Part shown: positions 23,479 to 33,143 of the stretch, in pieces | How positions within the stretch are numbered: position 1 is the first letter of the stretch | Layout: the number at the start of each line of letters is the position of its first letter | IMG/VR virus record: IMGVR_UViG_3300020173_000001 | Location: 1 to 54,756 of that record | DNA from: a virus | Direction: 5' to 3' (one strand) | Length of the DNA stretch: 54,756 nucleotides | Program-made: the position numbers and the translations under genes | The notes under the pieces: generated by a model | What the model saw: only the letters and a program-made list of their open reading frames with translations | Databases searched by the model: none | Told to the model about the DNA's origin: nothing

Positions 23479-24024
23479 CTATTGTCTCCTTGCCATCAAG
23501 CCTTGAGGGGCTGGTTGCTCAACCTCTGCTTTTGGTTCTTCCATCATAGGTTCTTCTTCAGTTTTTTCTGGAGCAACATCACTTGAAATTTTTTCAGGAA
23601 ACTCTCCAGTTTCTTCACGAAGTTTATTTAACATATCTCTAGCACGAGAACGGTCTCTTTCGTAGGTAAGAGCTTTCTTAGTTTCTTCGTTATCAAACCC
23701 TTCGTCAAACTCTACATCAGCTTCAAGAGCTAAACCTTTAATATACTCATGTAGTACTGGTGCAATAATAAGACTTACATCTATACTGTGTAAGCCCTCC
23801 ATAACAGCACTCCTAAGAACACCTTCAACTAAAGCAGTAAGTGTTAAACCTTGTTCAAGAAAATAAAAAGCATCTTCTAATGCTTCTGTTCTAGTTATAT
23901 TTTCAATATGCAGATCTAAAGCCTCAATAGGATCAACTATTTTAGGTGGTCTTTCAAAAGGTAAACCTTTAGGTTCTGTAGTAAGTGATTGACCGGGAAT
24001 AGGTGCTGCGAATATAATACTCAT
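23479..24024 (-). CDS. Conserved virion-associated protein with APIPGQSLT-EPK motif
   Basis: 181 residues. The opening SIIFAAPIPGQSLTTEPKG is a motif I associate with structural proteins of many marine phages, both podo- and myoviruses. A helical middle and an acidic Pro/Glu-rich tail follow. It is one base from the genes on either side. Role unknown, probably part of the particle. Confidence 0.7.
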   Translation of the reverse strand: MSIIFAAPIPGQSLTTEPKGLPFERPPKIVDPIEALDLHIENITRTEALEDAFYFLEQGLTLTALVEGVLRSAVMEGLHSIDVSLIIAPVLHEYIKGLALEADVEFDEGFDNEETKKALTYERDRSRARDMLNKLREETGEFPEKISSDVAPEKTEEEPMMEEPKAEVEQPAPQGLMARRQ

Positions 24025-24788
24025 TAGTTACCCTCATTAAATAGTTCGTATTCTTTTTGTCTTCTTTTAACTAAACCGGGAAGTTTCTTTTTACCAGCGT
24101 ATACGTACTCAAGAAGCATGTCACCTATTTCATCAATACCTCTAGTTCCATTGTCCGATAATTTATTTAAGTTCCCTTTACCTGCATTGTATCTAAAAGA
24201 CATCAGTGCTTTAAATTGAGAGTCAGTAAACTTTTCATCATAACCTTTTTCTAATTCTCTTACATCTTTTTCAACAATTTTTAATTCGTCATTAAGACGT
24301 TCAAGAGCTTCTTCTTCTGTTATAGTTTCATTCTCACTCTTAGCTTTAGTTCCATAGCCAATAGTATATTGCTTAACATCCCAATAAGCTTTTTCTTTAA
24401 AACCTTCTATGTCTTTAATAAAGTCAACAATATTTGTACCTTTACTTGGTCTAGACATTAAACTATCAGATGAAGATACAACATCTTTTGTTTGAGAAGT
24501 ATCTTTAGTTAAGTCTTTTTGTTTATTTATTTTAGCTATCATTGCCTCCCTAGCTGTAGAGGCATTGTCGCTATACTTTTTATATTGTTTAAATCTAGCT
24601 GCCAACTCTGGTGCAGGGTTTAAACCTAAAGAAGGATCATCTATATCTAAAGAACTAGCTTCAGTAACCATATTTTTTCTTGCGGCTAAACCAGACTTCT
24701 GTATTCTATCACTAGATAGAGAAGGTAAAAGCTCTGGATTGTCCATAAGTTTAGACATATCAGCATAAGATTTAGAATACATACTCAT
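24024..24788 (-). CDS. Virion-associated GH24 lysozyme
   Basis: 254 residues. Residues 117-254 are a T4/P22-type lysozyme: catalytic Glu128 (DIEGF), Asp137 and Thr142 (YTIGYGT), in the E-x8-D-x4-T arrangement, then FTDSQFKALMSFRYNAG. The N-terminal 115 residues are a polar extension. Lying among ejection-protein genes rather than with the holin, it is probably carried in the particle to open the peptidoglycan during DNA entry. The separate GH108 enzyme serves lysis. Confidence 0.88.
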   Translation of the reverse strand: MSMYSKSYADMSKLMDNPELLPSLSSDRIQKSGLAARKNMVTEASSLDIDDPSLGLNPAPELAARFKQYKKYSDNASTAREAMIAKINKQKDLTKDTSQTKDVVSSSDSLMSRPSKGTNIVDFIKDIEGFKEKAYWDVKQYTIGYGTKAKSENETITEEEALERLNDELKIVEKDVRELEKGYDEKFTDSQFKALMSFRYNAGKGNLNKLSDNGTRGIDEIGDMLLEYVYAGKKKLPGLVKRRQKEYELFNEGN

Positions 24789-24800
24789 TTATTTTTCCTA

Positions 24801-27776
24801 TTATCCGAATATCCCACCGAAGTCACCAAACAAAAACCTAGTAATAAACTCTGTTTTTGCAGAATCTTCTGCGTAGCCTATTTTTTCTTTTAATGCTTCT
24901 AATGTTTGCTCACCTAAAAGAATTTGCATAGCTCTGTCTTTAGCTGATTCAGCTGAAGTAAAGTTATAACTCATTAGATCACGTTCACGTTGCCAAACTG
25001 CGTCAATATTTTTAGAAGTCATAGCATTAATAGTAGCAGCAAACTCTCTATTACTTTCATTTTGAGCAGCAGTATTTAAAGTTGCAATATTCTGTCTCCA
25101 CTGAGCATTAGCTTGAGCTACTACTAAACTATTTGTAGCATTAAATGTATCACGTTGTTGTTGCAAGTTAGAGTTAAACTCACGAATAGCATTAATAGAG
25201 TTTACATTAAATTGATTAATTGCATTAGTTTGTGAGGCATTGAACTGTGAAGTTTGTGCAGACAAAGATGAAAAGAATTGTCTGGTTTGATTTTCATTAG
25301 CAGCATTAAATTGTGCTGCAGCATTTTCAGCAGCTTGATCTGTAAACAAAGCTTGAATGTTTTGTTGCGTTCTAAATATTGCAGATTGTTGTTTTCTATC
25401 AAGATTAGCCATATCCATAGCTAAGAAGTTCTGAGCATTCTGTACTGCAGCTTGTTGTCTATTACTTAAATTAGCCATATCAAGTTGCGACAATGCAGCG
25501 GCTTCTGCCATTACCATAGCTTGACGATTATTTAAGTTTGACAAGCGCATAGTATTTACTGCACGAGAATTTTCAAGAGCTATGTTTTGCTCTGCAGTAA
25601 AGTTCATATTAGCAATATCACCAATACGTGCTGAGTTCTGAACACGAGCTTGGAATGCTTGGTCAAACTCTTGACCCATAAACTGAGCACGTTGTTGTGC
25701 CGCAAGCATAGCACGTTGTTGACGGTTTGACAAGTTCTGAGCTTCAAAAGATGCAACTGTTTGTGCATCAGCTTGAGCAATAGGTAAAGCAGATTCCATT
25801 GCAGCTTGCACAACAGCTTGACCAGCAAGACTACTAGCACCTAATCCACGAGCAGCCATAGCACCCATAGCATTACGCATTGCACCAGCAGCCCATGCAG
25901 GTGTATCACCACCTTCAAACTGTTGCATAAGACCCTCTAATTGGCCTTGTACAGTGGCTTGTTTGCTTGGGGTAGCTTGAGCAGCCTCAATCTGTTCAGT
26001 AAACTTAGCGGCTTTAGCAGCGTCTGCCACACCACTAATTAATTCACCATCTTGCAACTCCCGTTGTGTAGGATTCTGCATAGTAAAAGCTGCACCTTGA
26101 GCAGCTTCAAGATCTGATACTGCAGATTTGTTTTGTTGGGCTGCATCTATTTGTGCTCCGGGGCGAATTGTTCCATAGACATTAGGCATAGCTGCAGTTT
26201 GTGCTTGAACATAAGGACTAACTGTACCCGCTTGATAAGTAGAAGCTGGAACATATGTAGGTGCTTGAGCTTGAGATACTTGTCCTACCGTTGCAGCTGT
26301 AGTAGTTGGTGCTTGACCATACACTTGACCTGCATAAGGAGATATAAATTGACCATCTGTTGGTCTAATATAAGATACAGGAGCTTGCATAGGTTGAAAT
26401 GTTTGTCTTAAAGCTGAAGAAAACATTGGAATCACACCACTTGTGTAACTAATATTATCACCACCCTCTTGCAAACCACGAACCATACCACCTTTTGCCA
26501 TAGCTTGTTCATACATACCCATACGAGCAGCTACTGCGGGATTAGATTTAGCAAAGTCATTAAGTCCAGCTTCAGTTTTTGGGCCTTTGTAACCTAAAAA
26601 CTTAGTTGCTAGTTTATACTTAGCATCTAAATTAGTGTCTCCACCTTCAGCATAACCAACTGATCCACCCTGTGCCATACTCATTTTAGAGTATCCCGGT
26701 GGTACGTATGTTACAGCTTTACCATCAATTTCTGTAACAGGTATTTGTTGTCCTAATTCGTTTGAATACATAACTGTTTGACTCATTCCTGTTGTTGTAT
26801 CTGAAGGAAGTGATACCGTTTGTGGTACAGCGCCTTGAATATATTGAGGAGAAAATACTTGTGAAGGTATATCTGCAGTGCTTGAAGAAGCACTTGTAGG
26901 TCCAGATAAAGGGGCAGCTTCACCAACTTCATATCCGGGAGGGTCATAAGTAGAAGCAGCTTCACCTGAGTAAGGAGTATACGTTTCTGGTCTACGACCT
27001 TCTATTCTATCTTGAGCAACTTTTTGTGCTTCTGCAGTACGTCTAGTTTTTTCTGCAGCTATTCTAGCATCTTCAGCTTCTTTAGCTCTACGAGCTTCTT
27101 CAGCTTTACGTGTTTCTTCTTCAAGTCTAAGACGTTCAGTCTCTGCTTTAGCTTCTTCTTCTGCTTTTAGTTTAGCCTCTTCTTCAAGTCTAAGACGTTC
27201 AGCCTCTGCTTGGGCTGCTTCTTCGGCTTCTAAACGAAGTCTTTCAGCCTCAGCTTCTGCTTCAATTCTAGCCTTTTCCTCTGCTTCAATTCTAGCTTTT
27301 TCTTCCGCTTCTAATCTAGCTTCTTCTTCAGCTTTAGCTTTTTCAGCTGCTGTTTCTAAACCTTTAATATAAGCAGCTAATTCTGTTTGATAAGTGGCTT
27401 CATCTTCATTGTATTTTTCTATATCTTTTTCATATTGCTCAGAGGCTGAAACATAGTTATTATAAGCATCGTACTTATTCGATAAAGATTTCCAAGCTTT
27501 GTAAGGTTCATTAAGCTTTGCACCAAATTCATTGCCTTCTTTATGAAGTAAGTTTTTTTGGATCTGACCTTTGTCATTACGAATATCACGAAAAGGAGTC
27601 TTTTTAAATTCTCCTGTAACCATATTTTTCCAAACAGCGGCTTGCATATGTGGACGATCATTATAATATTCATTCCACACCCAACTCCAATTACCGGGAT
27701 TATTTCCTAACTCTTGTTCAGGTTTAGCTACCGCAGCAGGTTCAGTTGGTTTTATAGGTTTTATTGGTTTAGCCAT
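24801..27776 (-). CDS. Giant coiled-coil virion protein with GG boxes
   Basis: 991 residues. Residues 105-260 are a Glu/Ala/Arg-rich coiled coil; at the DNA level it holds direct repeats (for example near 27118 and 27178). A Pro/Thr/Gln-rich centre carries short GG boxes (MAQGGSVGYAEGG, MAKGGMVRG). The C-terminal 350 residues contain repeated NLSNRQQ-type helices. Probably an internal core or tail-associated protein, given its place between fibre and lysozyme genes. No known domain recognised. Confidence 0.65.
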   Translation of the reverse strand: MAKPIKPIKPTEPAAVAKPEQELGNNPGNWSWVWNEYYNDRPHMQAAVWKNMVTGEFKKTPFRDIRNDKGQIQKNLLHKEGNEFGAKLNEPYKAWKSLSNKYDAYNNYVSASEQYEKDIEKYNEDEATYQTELAAYIKGLETAAEKAKAEEEARLEAEEKARIEAEEKARIEAEAEAERLRLEAEEAAQAEAERLRLEEEAKLKAEEEAKAETERLRLEEETRKAEEARRAKEAEDARIAAEKTRRTAEAQKVAQDRIEGRRPETYTPYSGEAASTYDPPGYEVGEAAPLSGPTSASSSTADIPSQVFSPQYIQGAVPQTVSLPSDTTTGMSQTVMYSNELGQQIPVTEIDGKAVTYVPPGYSKMSMAQGGSVGYAEGGDTNLDAKYKLATKFLGYKGPKTEAGLNDFAKSNPAVAARMGMYEQAMAKGGMVRGLQEGGDNISYTSGVIPMFSSALRQTFQPMQAPVSYIRPTDGQFISPYAGQVYGQAPTTTAATVGQVSQAQAPTYVPASTYQAGTVSPYVQAQTAAMPNVYGTIRPGAQIDAAQQNKSAVSDLEAAQGAAFTMQNPTQRELQDGELISGVADAAKAAKFTEQIEAAQATPSKQATVQGQLEGLMQQFEGGDTPAWAAGAMRNAMGAMAARGLGASSLAGQAVVQAAMESALPIAQADAQTVASFEAQNLSNRQQRAMLAAQQRAQFMGQEFDQAFQARVQNSARIGDIANMNFTAEQNIALENSRAVNTMRLSNLNNRQAMVMAEAAALSQLDMANLSNRQQAAVQNAQNFLAMDMANLDRKQQSAIFRTQQNIQALFTDQAAENAAAQFNAANENQTRQFFSSLSAQTSQFNASQTNAINQFNVNSINAIREFNSNLQQQRDTFNATNSLVVAQANAQWRQNIATLNTAAQNESNREFAATINAMTSKNIDAVWQRERDLMSYNFTSAESAKDRAMQILLGEQTLEALKEKIGYAEDSAKTEFITRFLFGDFGGIFG

Positions 27777-27781
27777 ATTTA

Positions 27782-28249
27782 TTATCCGTTTACTACTTCG
27801 TTAAGACCCCAGATCATTGCACCTGTACCACCTAAAAATAATATTACACCTATTGTTAAAGATATACCCCAGAACAATCTGTCTCTTGCTTTAGCTTGTG
27901 CCTCTAGTGCTTCTTTTTGTCTAACCCTAGCAGCAGCTTGTTCTTTCACAACAAGATCCCACATTCCCGGTGGTCCATATAGTCTACACACTTCACGTAA
28001 TTCGTTCTGTGCTTCTTTATGTTTCATCTTGGCTTGTGCAATTGCAAAGCCTTCTTCTTCAGACGAACTTAACCTACCTAGTGGGCCTTTATGTCTACCC
28101 TGTTCAGCTAAACTAATGTCAGCTTCAAGTTTTGCAAGCTTACCAAAGTGGGGTAGTAAGTCTGCTATATCACTACCAGCTTTAACTGCAGAGCTAACTG
28201 CACCAGCTATTTTAGTAACTGCACCTGCTAAAGCTAATACTTCTATCAT
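27782..28249 (-). CDS. Conserved phage protein with C-terminal membrane helix
   Basis: 155 residues: hydrophobic N-terminal helix (ALAGAVTKIAGAVSSAV), charged helical middle (LLPHFGKLAKLEADISLAEQ), and a C-terminal membrane span (LFWGISLTIGVILFLGGTGAMI). I have seen this arrangement near tail genes of marine podoviruses. Possibly a membrane-interacting entry factor; unproven. Confidence 0.65.
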   Translation of the reverse strand: MIEVLALAGAVTKIAGAVSSAVKAGSDIADLLPHFGKLAKLEADISLAEQGRHKGPLGRLSSSEEEGFAIAQAKMKHKEAQNELREVCRLYGPPGMWDLVVKEQAAARVRQKEALEAQAKARDRLFWGISLTIGVILFLGGTGAMIWGLNEVVNG

Positions 28250-28266
28250 TGTGGCAAATCCTATTA

Positions 28267-28527
28267 TTATTCATTTGCCATCTTTTCTACTGATGATCTT
28301 ATTGCTTTTATGTTTTCGTCAATACGTGCTAGTGATATTGCTTGTTCATGTACCGAAGTTTCTATACGGGCCATGCGTTGTTGTAAGGACATGATGTCAT
28401 CTCTGTTAGTTTCTATGTCAGACATCATCATACTAACTGTCCATACGATAGCTGCCCCTTGAACAAGTAAGCCAAAGATCAGTGTAATCGGTACAGACTT
28501 GCTAAGGTGCCAGCTATCCTCAGACAT
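28267..28527 (-). CDS. Membrane-anchored coiled-coil protein
   Basis: 86 residues: membrane helix near 13-33 (PITLIFGLLVQGAAIVWTV) then a coiled coil to the end. This resembles XhlA-like or spanin-like lysis accessories, but it lies far from the holin/endolysin cluster. Start overlaps the upstream stop (TAATG). Confidence 0.6.
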   Translation of the reverse strand: MSEDSWHLSKSVPITLIFGLLVQGAAIVWTVSMMMSDIETNRDDIMSLQQRMARIETSVHEQAISLARIDENIKAIRSSVEKMANE

Positions 28528-28748
28528 TATGTGTTGCTTGCAATAGCTGCATTAGCAGCAGTCATATCTTCTGTTGTCCAGAAGTCTTTAGCCACCATTA
28601 GCTGTAGATGCTCTACGTTGCGAGACACAGTGTCAGCCCAATCGGCATCTTCCATGTCCTCTGGTTGTCCAGCGTTTAGCAAGTCAACAGAGTGACCCAT
28701 TGCTGTGTAGTGTTGTGCGATTTCTTCCGCAGTTGGTGTATCAGTCAT
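28527..28748 (-). CDS. Small acidic tail-fibre-linked protein
   Basis: 73 residues, acidic, helical, with TAEEIAQHYTAMGHSVDLL. It lies two genes downstream of the fibre. Could be a fibre-assembly helper by position only. Confidence 0.55.
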   Translation of the reverse strand: MTDTPTAEEIAQHYTAMGHSVDLLNAGQPEDMEDADWADTVSRNVEHLQLMVAKDFWTTEDMTAANAAIASNT

Positions 28749-28777
28749 GTCTTTCTCCTTTTCTAACTGGTTACGGG

Positions 28778-29050
28778 TTATGCGTTTTCAGCGTCACGCT
28801 CAGTGCGTGTTACATAGTCTTCCCGTGCAGTAACCAGTGCCACAAAGTCTGCTTGGTTAGACGGGATTGGATCAGTGAAGCTGTCATCATTCATCAGCTT
28901 GGTAGTCCACTCTTGCTGCATACGCTTCCAGCAGTTGTTCTTCTTGCCATTCATTGCAGCCTGTAGCCAATCGTCTATGCTCAACAGATCGTTAAGCAAG
29001 ATGGCTTGCTCCGTGTCTGTGATTTCGACTGTTAATGTTATTGTTGCCAT
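28778..29050 (-). CDS. Conserved small protein after the tail fibre
   Basis: 90 residues; the middle (DWLQAAMNGKKNNCWKRMQ) is a pattern repeated in phage tail-region genes. First gene after the fibre, with GGAGG before its start. Possibly a fibre chaperone; not demonstrated. Confidence 0.6.
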   Translation of the reverse strand: MATITLTVEITDTEQAILLNDLLSIDDWLQAAMNGKKNNCWKRMQQEWTTKLMNDDSFTDPIPSNQADFVALVTAREDYVTRTERDAENA

Positions 29051-29090
29051 TGTTTTGCCTCCTTTAAGACAGGGTTATTTCGCCCGATTG

Positions 29091-32000
29091 TTATGCTACT
29101 AGGTAGCCGCTGAATCTAGCTTGAGTAGTTATATCTGTTTGCACACTACCAGCACCTTGTAGCAGGAATATATACGCAGTATCATTTGCATCCATATCTG
29201 CTAAAATAGAAAGTGTTTCAGTCCAATACACTGGATCACTGGCAAGAACTCCGGGGTCTATGACGTTTTGGTATGTTCTATTAGAAGTTTTAAGACCTAG
29301 GGTGTAATAGTCTGCGGCTGTGTCCAAATTATTAACATATAAAGACACATTAAGTTGGTACTTTCCTGTTACTGGTGCGGTAAATTGAGAGCCTCCAAAG
29401 TCTGCACCTTGGTCAAATACCTCTGTTCCAAAAGCAACCAAAACTTCAGAATTAATAGCAATGTTAAGCTGGGAAACGCTAGGTACAGCTTGAAACGCTG
29501 GCTGTGCTGGCTTGGTGACTGCACCATTGCTGTCCACAATAACCCTAGGATTTCCATCCCCATCAGACAACACGATGTTGTTGCTTGAGGTGCGGATGTC
29601 CAAGCCGCCTTGGTTGCCGTTGTATGAGCCAAGAATGGTGTTTTTACTTCCACTAGTCATACCTATACCCGCAGCATGACCTATGAATGTGTTTTGATTA
29701 CCAGATGAACTTTCGCCAGACTTATATCCGAAAAAAGAATTATAGTATCCGTTTGTTGATACCCCAGCTCTGTGTCCTACGGCAGTATTTGATCCAGTTG
29801 ATGCTGTGGTTTGTGAGTAAAGAGCCTGATAGCCAATAGCTACGTTTTCAGTAGAAGTAGTGTTAGAGTAAAGAGCCTGATACCCAACCGCTGTGTTGTT
29901 GCTGGCGGTAGTGTTAGAGTAGAGAGAACCTTGTCCCAACGCAGTGTTGTTGCTGCCAGTTGTGTTGCTATACATCGTTATACCACCAAAGGCAGCATTG
30001 TTTGTGCCTGTGGAGTTTGAATACATAGTAACATGACCAAAGGCACTGTTGTAGTTTGCTGTTGTATTTGCTCTCAATGCTTGAGTACCAAAGGCATTGT
30101 TGCCAGTACCAGTAGTATTACTATACCCAGCCTGATACCCAACGGCATTATTGTCATTGGCGGTGGTGTTGGATTGGAGTGCAGAACGTCCAATAGCAGT
30201 ATTATACTGACCTGTAGTCGTGCTGTAGGCCGCACTCATACCCACAGCCGTGTTCTCATTAGCCGTTGTCATAGAGTACAAGGCTCTTGCGCCAATCGCT
30301 ACAGCATTCCCACCTGTTGTATTAGAATAAAGAGCAGTGTCGCCAAATGCTGCGTTGTTGCCAGCAGTTGTGGTGTTGTATGCAGCCTGATAACCGACTG
30401 CCGTGTTGTTGTCTGCGGTGGTGTTGTTTGCTAAAGCATCACGACCAATCGCTACGTTAAGACTGCCCGTGGTATTATCAAGCAATGTGTTTGCGCCAAC
30501 GGAAACGTTACTTGAACCTGTTGTTGCTGAACGCTGTGCCAGTCTACCAATAGCCGTGTTTGCATAAGCTGTAGTAGCCGCATCAAGGGATTGATATCCA
30601 ACAGCAGTATTCTCATAACCTGTAGTATTAGCATAAAGCGACTGATACCCCACAGCCGTGTTTTGGCTGGCGGTGGTGTTGGAGTTAAGGCTCTCATAGC
30701 CAACAGATACGTTGTAATTACCTGTGGTATTGGTAAGCATAGCCTGATAGCCAATGCCTGTATTATGATTACCTGTAGTGTTGTTTGTTAAAGCCTCTCT
30801 GCCAACTGCTGTAATTCTTATACCAGTGGAGTTGTCTTTAAGTGCAGCCGCACCAACAGCTACGTTAGCAGTACCAGTAGTATTACTATACGCTGCCTGA
30901 TAACCAACAGCGGTGTTGTTGCTGGCGGTGGTGTTGGATCTTAATGCTTCGTGTCCGACTGATACGTTACTGCCGCCAGTAGTATTTGAGTATAAAGCGC
31001 CATAGCCACTCGCAAAGTTATTACTTGCGGTAGTGTTAGAATAAAGAGCCTGTCTTCCAAAAGCGTTGTTAAACTGGCCTGTTGTGTTGCTATATAAAGC
31101 CTCATAACCCGTGGCAGTATTAGCAGCACCAGCACCTGTGTTGCTATACAAGGCTCTGTAACCGATAGCCGTTATTTGTAAGCCCGTAGTATTACTATAA
31201 GCCGACTGATACCCAACCGCAGTGTTGTTGCTGGCGGTGGTGTTTTCGTACATAGCCTCATACCCAAAGGCTGAGTTGCTTCCACCAGTAGTATTTTTAT
31301 GCAAGGAGCGATAACCACTAGCTACATTATTAGCGCCAGTTGTGCTGAACTTTATACTTTCAAACCCAACCGCAGTGTTGTAGCTTGCGGTGGTGTTTTG
31401 CTGTAGTGCGTCTTGTCCTACAGCAACGTTGTTTGTGCCTGTTGTATTTAGCGTTAACGCATTATAACCAATAGCCGTATGTCCTGACCCAGTATTTGAA
31501 TATAAAGCTTTACGACCAACTGCAACAAGGGCAGACCCAGTACTGTTTGTGTATGCAGCCTGATACCCCACAGCAGTGTTGTTGTCTGCGGTGGTGTTGG
31601 ATACCAAACTATCACGACCAACAGCCACGTTGTAGCTACCTGTAGTGTTTGAAGCCAATGCACCAGAACCTACAGCAACACCTTCTCCACCTGTGGTGTT
31701 TGTGGTATATGCGTTTCTTCCAAGTGCAGTGTTGTGTGAAGCAGTCGTGTTGTTTGCCAAGGCAAGCCGACCCACGGCAGTATTTTCTGCACCAGACGTA
31801 TTATCATAAAGGGACTGATAGCCAACCGCAGTGTTGTTGTTGGCGGTTGTGTTGGAGAATAGTGCTTCTGCGCCCACCGCCACATTATTGTCGCCTGTTG
31901 TATTAGCTTTCATAGTGTCTGAGCCAAAAGCTGCGTTTAACGTGCCACCATCAGTAGCCGTCATGCTCTGTTTCCCAACCGCAGTGTTATTATTATCAGA

Positions 32001-33137
32001 CGTAGATGCCGCTAACGCTTCTTCGCCAACAGCTGTATTGTTTCTCCCATCCGTTGTTGCAGTAAGAGCAGATGCCCCAATCGCAACGTTTTGATCCCCA
32101 GTTGTCACACTATCAAAAGCCGCATTACCCAACGCCACGTTGTTTGTACCAGTAGGATAATTCCCATCCAGCTTGATCGTGCCGCCATCGACTGACAGGT
32201 TGCCAGCGACTGTAACACCGTCCGTGACTGCCGTACCCGTGATGTCTACGCCTGTGCTGGTGGTGGCGAGTTTTTGTGAGTTGTCGTAGTAAAGATTGAC
32301 TGCGCCATTAACCACGAATTGAGCATATGTTTCGGTGGCATCTGCCTTTAACATAGTAATACTATTACCAGTTAAGCGTAAATCGCCTGTGCCATTCTCA
32401 CCAACATAACTATTAGACCCATCATGGTAAATCTGTAGGTCAGACCCTGCGCCAAAGATGGCTTTGCGATTATCTAAGAAATGTAAATCACCTGCACTTG
32501 TTAGACGCATACGTTCTGTAGCTGCACCAGTAGTATTAGTTTTAAATACAAGGGCAGTAGAGTTAGTAGAACTATCAAATGTAGCTTCTGCTAATGCCTC
32601 AATAGATGCACCAACAAGTATAGCATCTGTACCACTAGCTTCATCAGGAGCACTAAACTCAATCTTACCTAATACATTAGTTGCTTCAATGGTAGTGTCT
32701 GATGTTTGCAACGAAAGCACATAACCAGAGCCTGTCTTACCAATGGTGTTTTGTGAGAAGGAAACAACACCACCAGAAGAAATAGCAATAGCATCACCAT
32801 CTGATGCAGAACCAATTGTACCTGCATTATCAATCTTAATACTACCAAGTGTAGCTACACCATCTAAATACATATCCTTAAACAAAAGACTATTTGTACC
32901 AATATCAAGTGTATTGGTAGTCTTAGGTTTAATTTCAGTGGCACTTGCTACAAAGTCTTGGACAGGGCCAAGCACAGTAATAGGACCACCTTCTGCAGAT
33001 GTTCCATCATGTGTATGTCCACTTGTACCAAAGGCACTTTCAATTGCGTCAAATTCACCATCTAAGTCTGCAGCATTGATAATGTTACCATCAGCAATGT
33101 TATTAGATGTATCATTTCTAGTGTAACCTGTTCCCAT
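29091..33137 (-). CDS. Giant tail fibre with about 50 YadA-like repeats and a C1q-like tip
   Basis: 1348 residues. Residues 1-60 (SGHTHDGTSAEGGP) resemble virion-attachment ends of marine phage fibres. Residues 60-330 are beta-rich, with DLQIYHDGSNSYVGENG. From residue 333 to about 1183 come about 50 copies of a 17-residue unit, typically NTAVGYQALYSNTTASN, akin to YadA/trimeric adhesin head repeats, which fold as a left-handed beta-roll. The last 140 residues (FTAPVTGKYQLNVSLYV to FSGYLVA) look like a C1q/TNF jelly roll, probably the receptor-binding tip. It should form a long trimeric fibre. Confidence 0.88.
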   Translation of the reverse strand: MGTGYTRNDTSNNIADGNIINAADLDGEFDAIESAFGTSGHTHDGTSAEGGPITVLGPVQDFVASATEIKPKTTNTLDIGTNSLLFKDMYLDGVATLGSIKIDNAGTIGSASDGDAIAISSGGVVSFSQNTIGKTGSGYVLSLQTSDTTIEATNVLGKIEFSAPDEASGTDAILVGASIEALAEATFDSSTNSTALVFKTNTTGAATERMRLTSAGDLHFLDNRKAIFGAGSDLQIYHDGSNSYVGENGTGDLRLTGNSITMLKADATETYAQFVVNGAVNLYYDNSQKLATTSTGVDITGTAVTDGVTVAGNLSVDGGTIKLDGNYPTGTNNVALGNAAFDSVTTGDQNVAIGASALTATTDGRNNTAVGEEALAASTSDNNNTAVGKQSMTATDGGTLNAAFGSDTMKANTTGDNNVAVGAEALFSNTTANNNTAVGYQSLYDNTSGAENTAVGRLALANNTTASHNTALGRNAYTTNTTGGEGVAVGSGALASNTTGSYNVAVGRDSLVSNTTADNNTAVGYQAAYTNSTGSALVAVGRKALYSNTGSGHTAIGYNALTLNTTGTNNVAVGQDALQQNTTASYNTAVGFESIKFSTTGANNVASGYRSLHKNTTGGSNSAFGYEAMYENTTASNNTAVGYQSAYSNTTGLQITAIGYRALYSNTGAGAANTATGYEALYSNTTGQFNNAFGRQALYSNTTASNNFASGYGALYSNTTGGSNVSVGHEALRSNTTASNNTAVGYQAAYSNTTGTANVAVGAAALKDNSTGIRITAVGREALTNNTTGNHNTGIGYQAMLTNTTGNYNVSVGYESLNSNTTASQNTAVGYQSLYANTTGYENTAVGYQSLDAATTAYANTAIGRLAQRSATTGSSNVSVGANTLLDNTTGSLNVAIGRDALANNTTADNNTAVGYQAAYNTTTAGNNAAFGDTALYSNTTGGNAVAIGARALYSMTTANENTAVGMSAAYSTTTGQYNTAIGRSALQSNTTANDNNAVGYQAGYSNTTGTGNNAFGTQALRANTTANYNSAFGHVTMYSNSTGTNNAAFGGITMYSNTTGSNNTALGQGSLYSNTTASNNTAVGYQALYSNTTSTENVAIGYQALYSQTTASTGSNTAVGHRAGVSTNGYYNSFFGYKSGESSSGNQNTFIGHAAGIGMTSGSKNTILGSYNGNQGGLDIRTSSNNIVLSDGDGNPRVIVDSNGAVTKPAQPAFQAVPSVSQLNIAINSEVLVAFGTEVFDQGADFGGSQFTAPVTGKYQLNVSLYVNNLDTAADYYTLGLKTSNRTYQNVIDPGVLASDPVYWTETLSILADMDANDTAYIFLLQGAGSVQTDITTQARFSGYLVA
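29592..32141 (-). repeat. 51-bp coding repeat array in the tail fibre
   Basis: About 50 tandem, diverged 51-bp units encode 17-residue repeats. Units 13, 20 and 46-49 differ by one or two codons. DNA copies are similar enough to allow recombination that changes fibre length. Confidence 0.9.
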
Positions 33138-33143
33138 TTTGGT

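Noticed and set aside
26133-26411. Cys/Ser-rich plus-strand frame of 92 residues
   Set aside because: It is antisense to the 991-residue virion protein and arises from its Ala/Gln/Thr codons.
30033-32094. Plus-strand open frames within the fibre gene (Ser/Val/Cys-rich)
   Set aside because: They are antisense shadows of the 51-bp coding repeats, without ribosome-binding sites, and their composition mirrors the repeat.
29592-32141. Regular 51-bp repeats as a CRISPR array
   Set aside because: The repeats are diverged, lie in one open frame and encode a 17-residue protein repeat with no distinct spacers; no cas genes are present.
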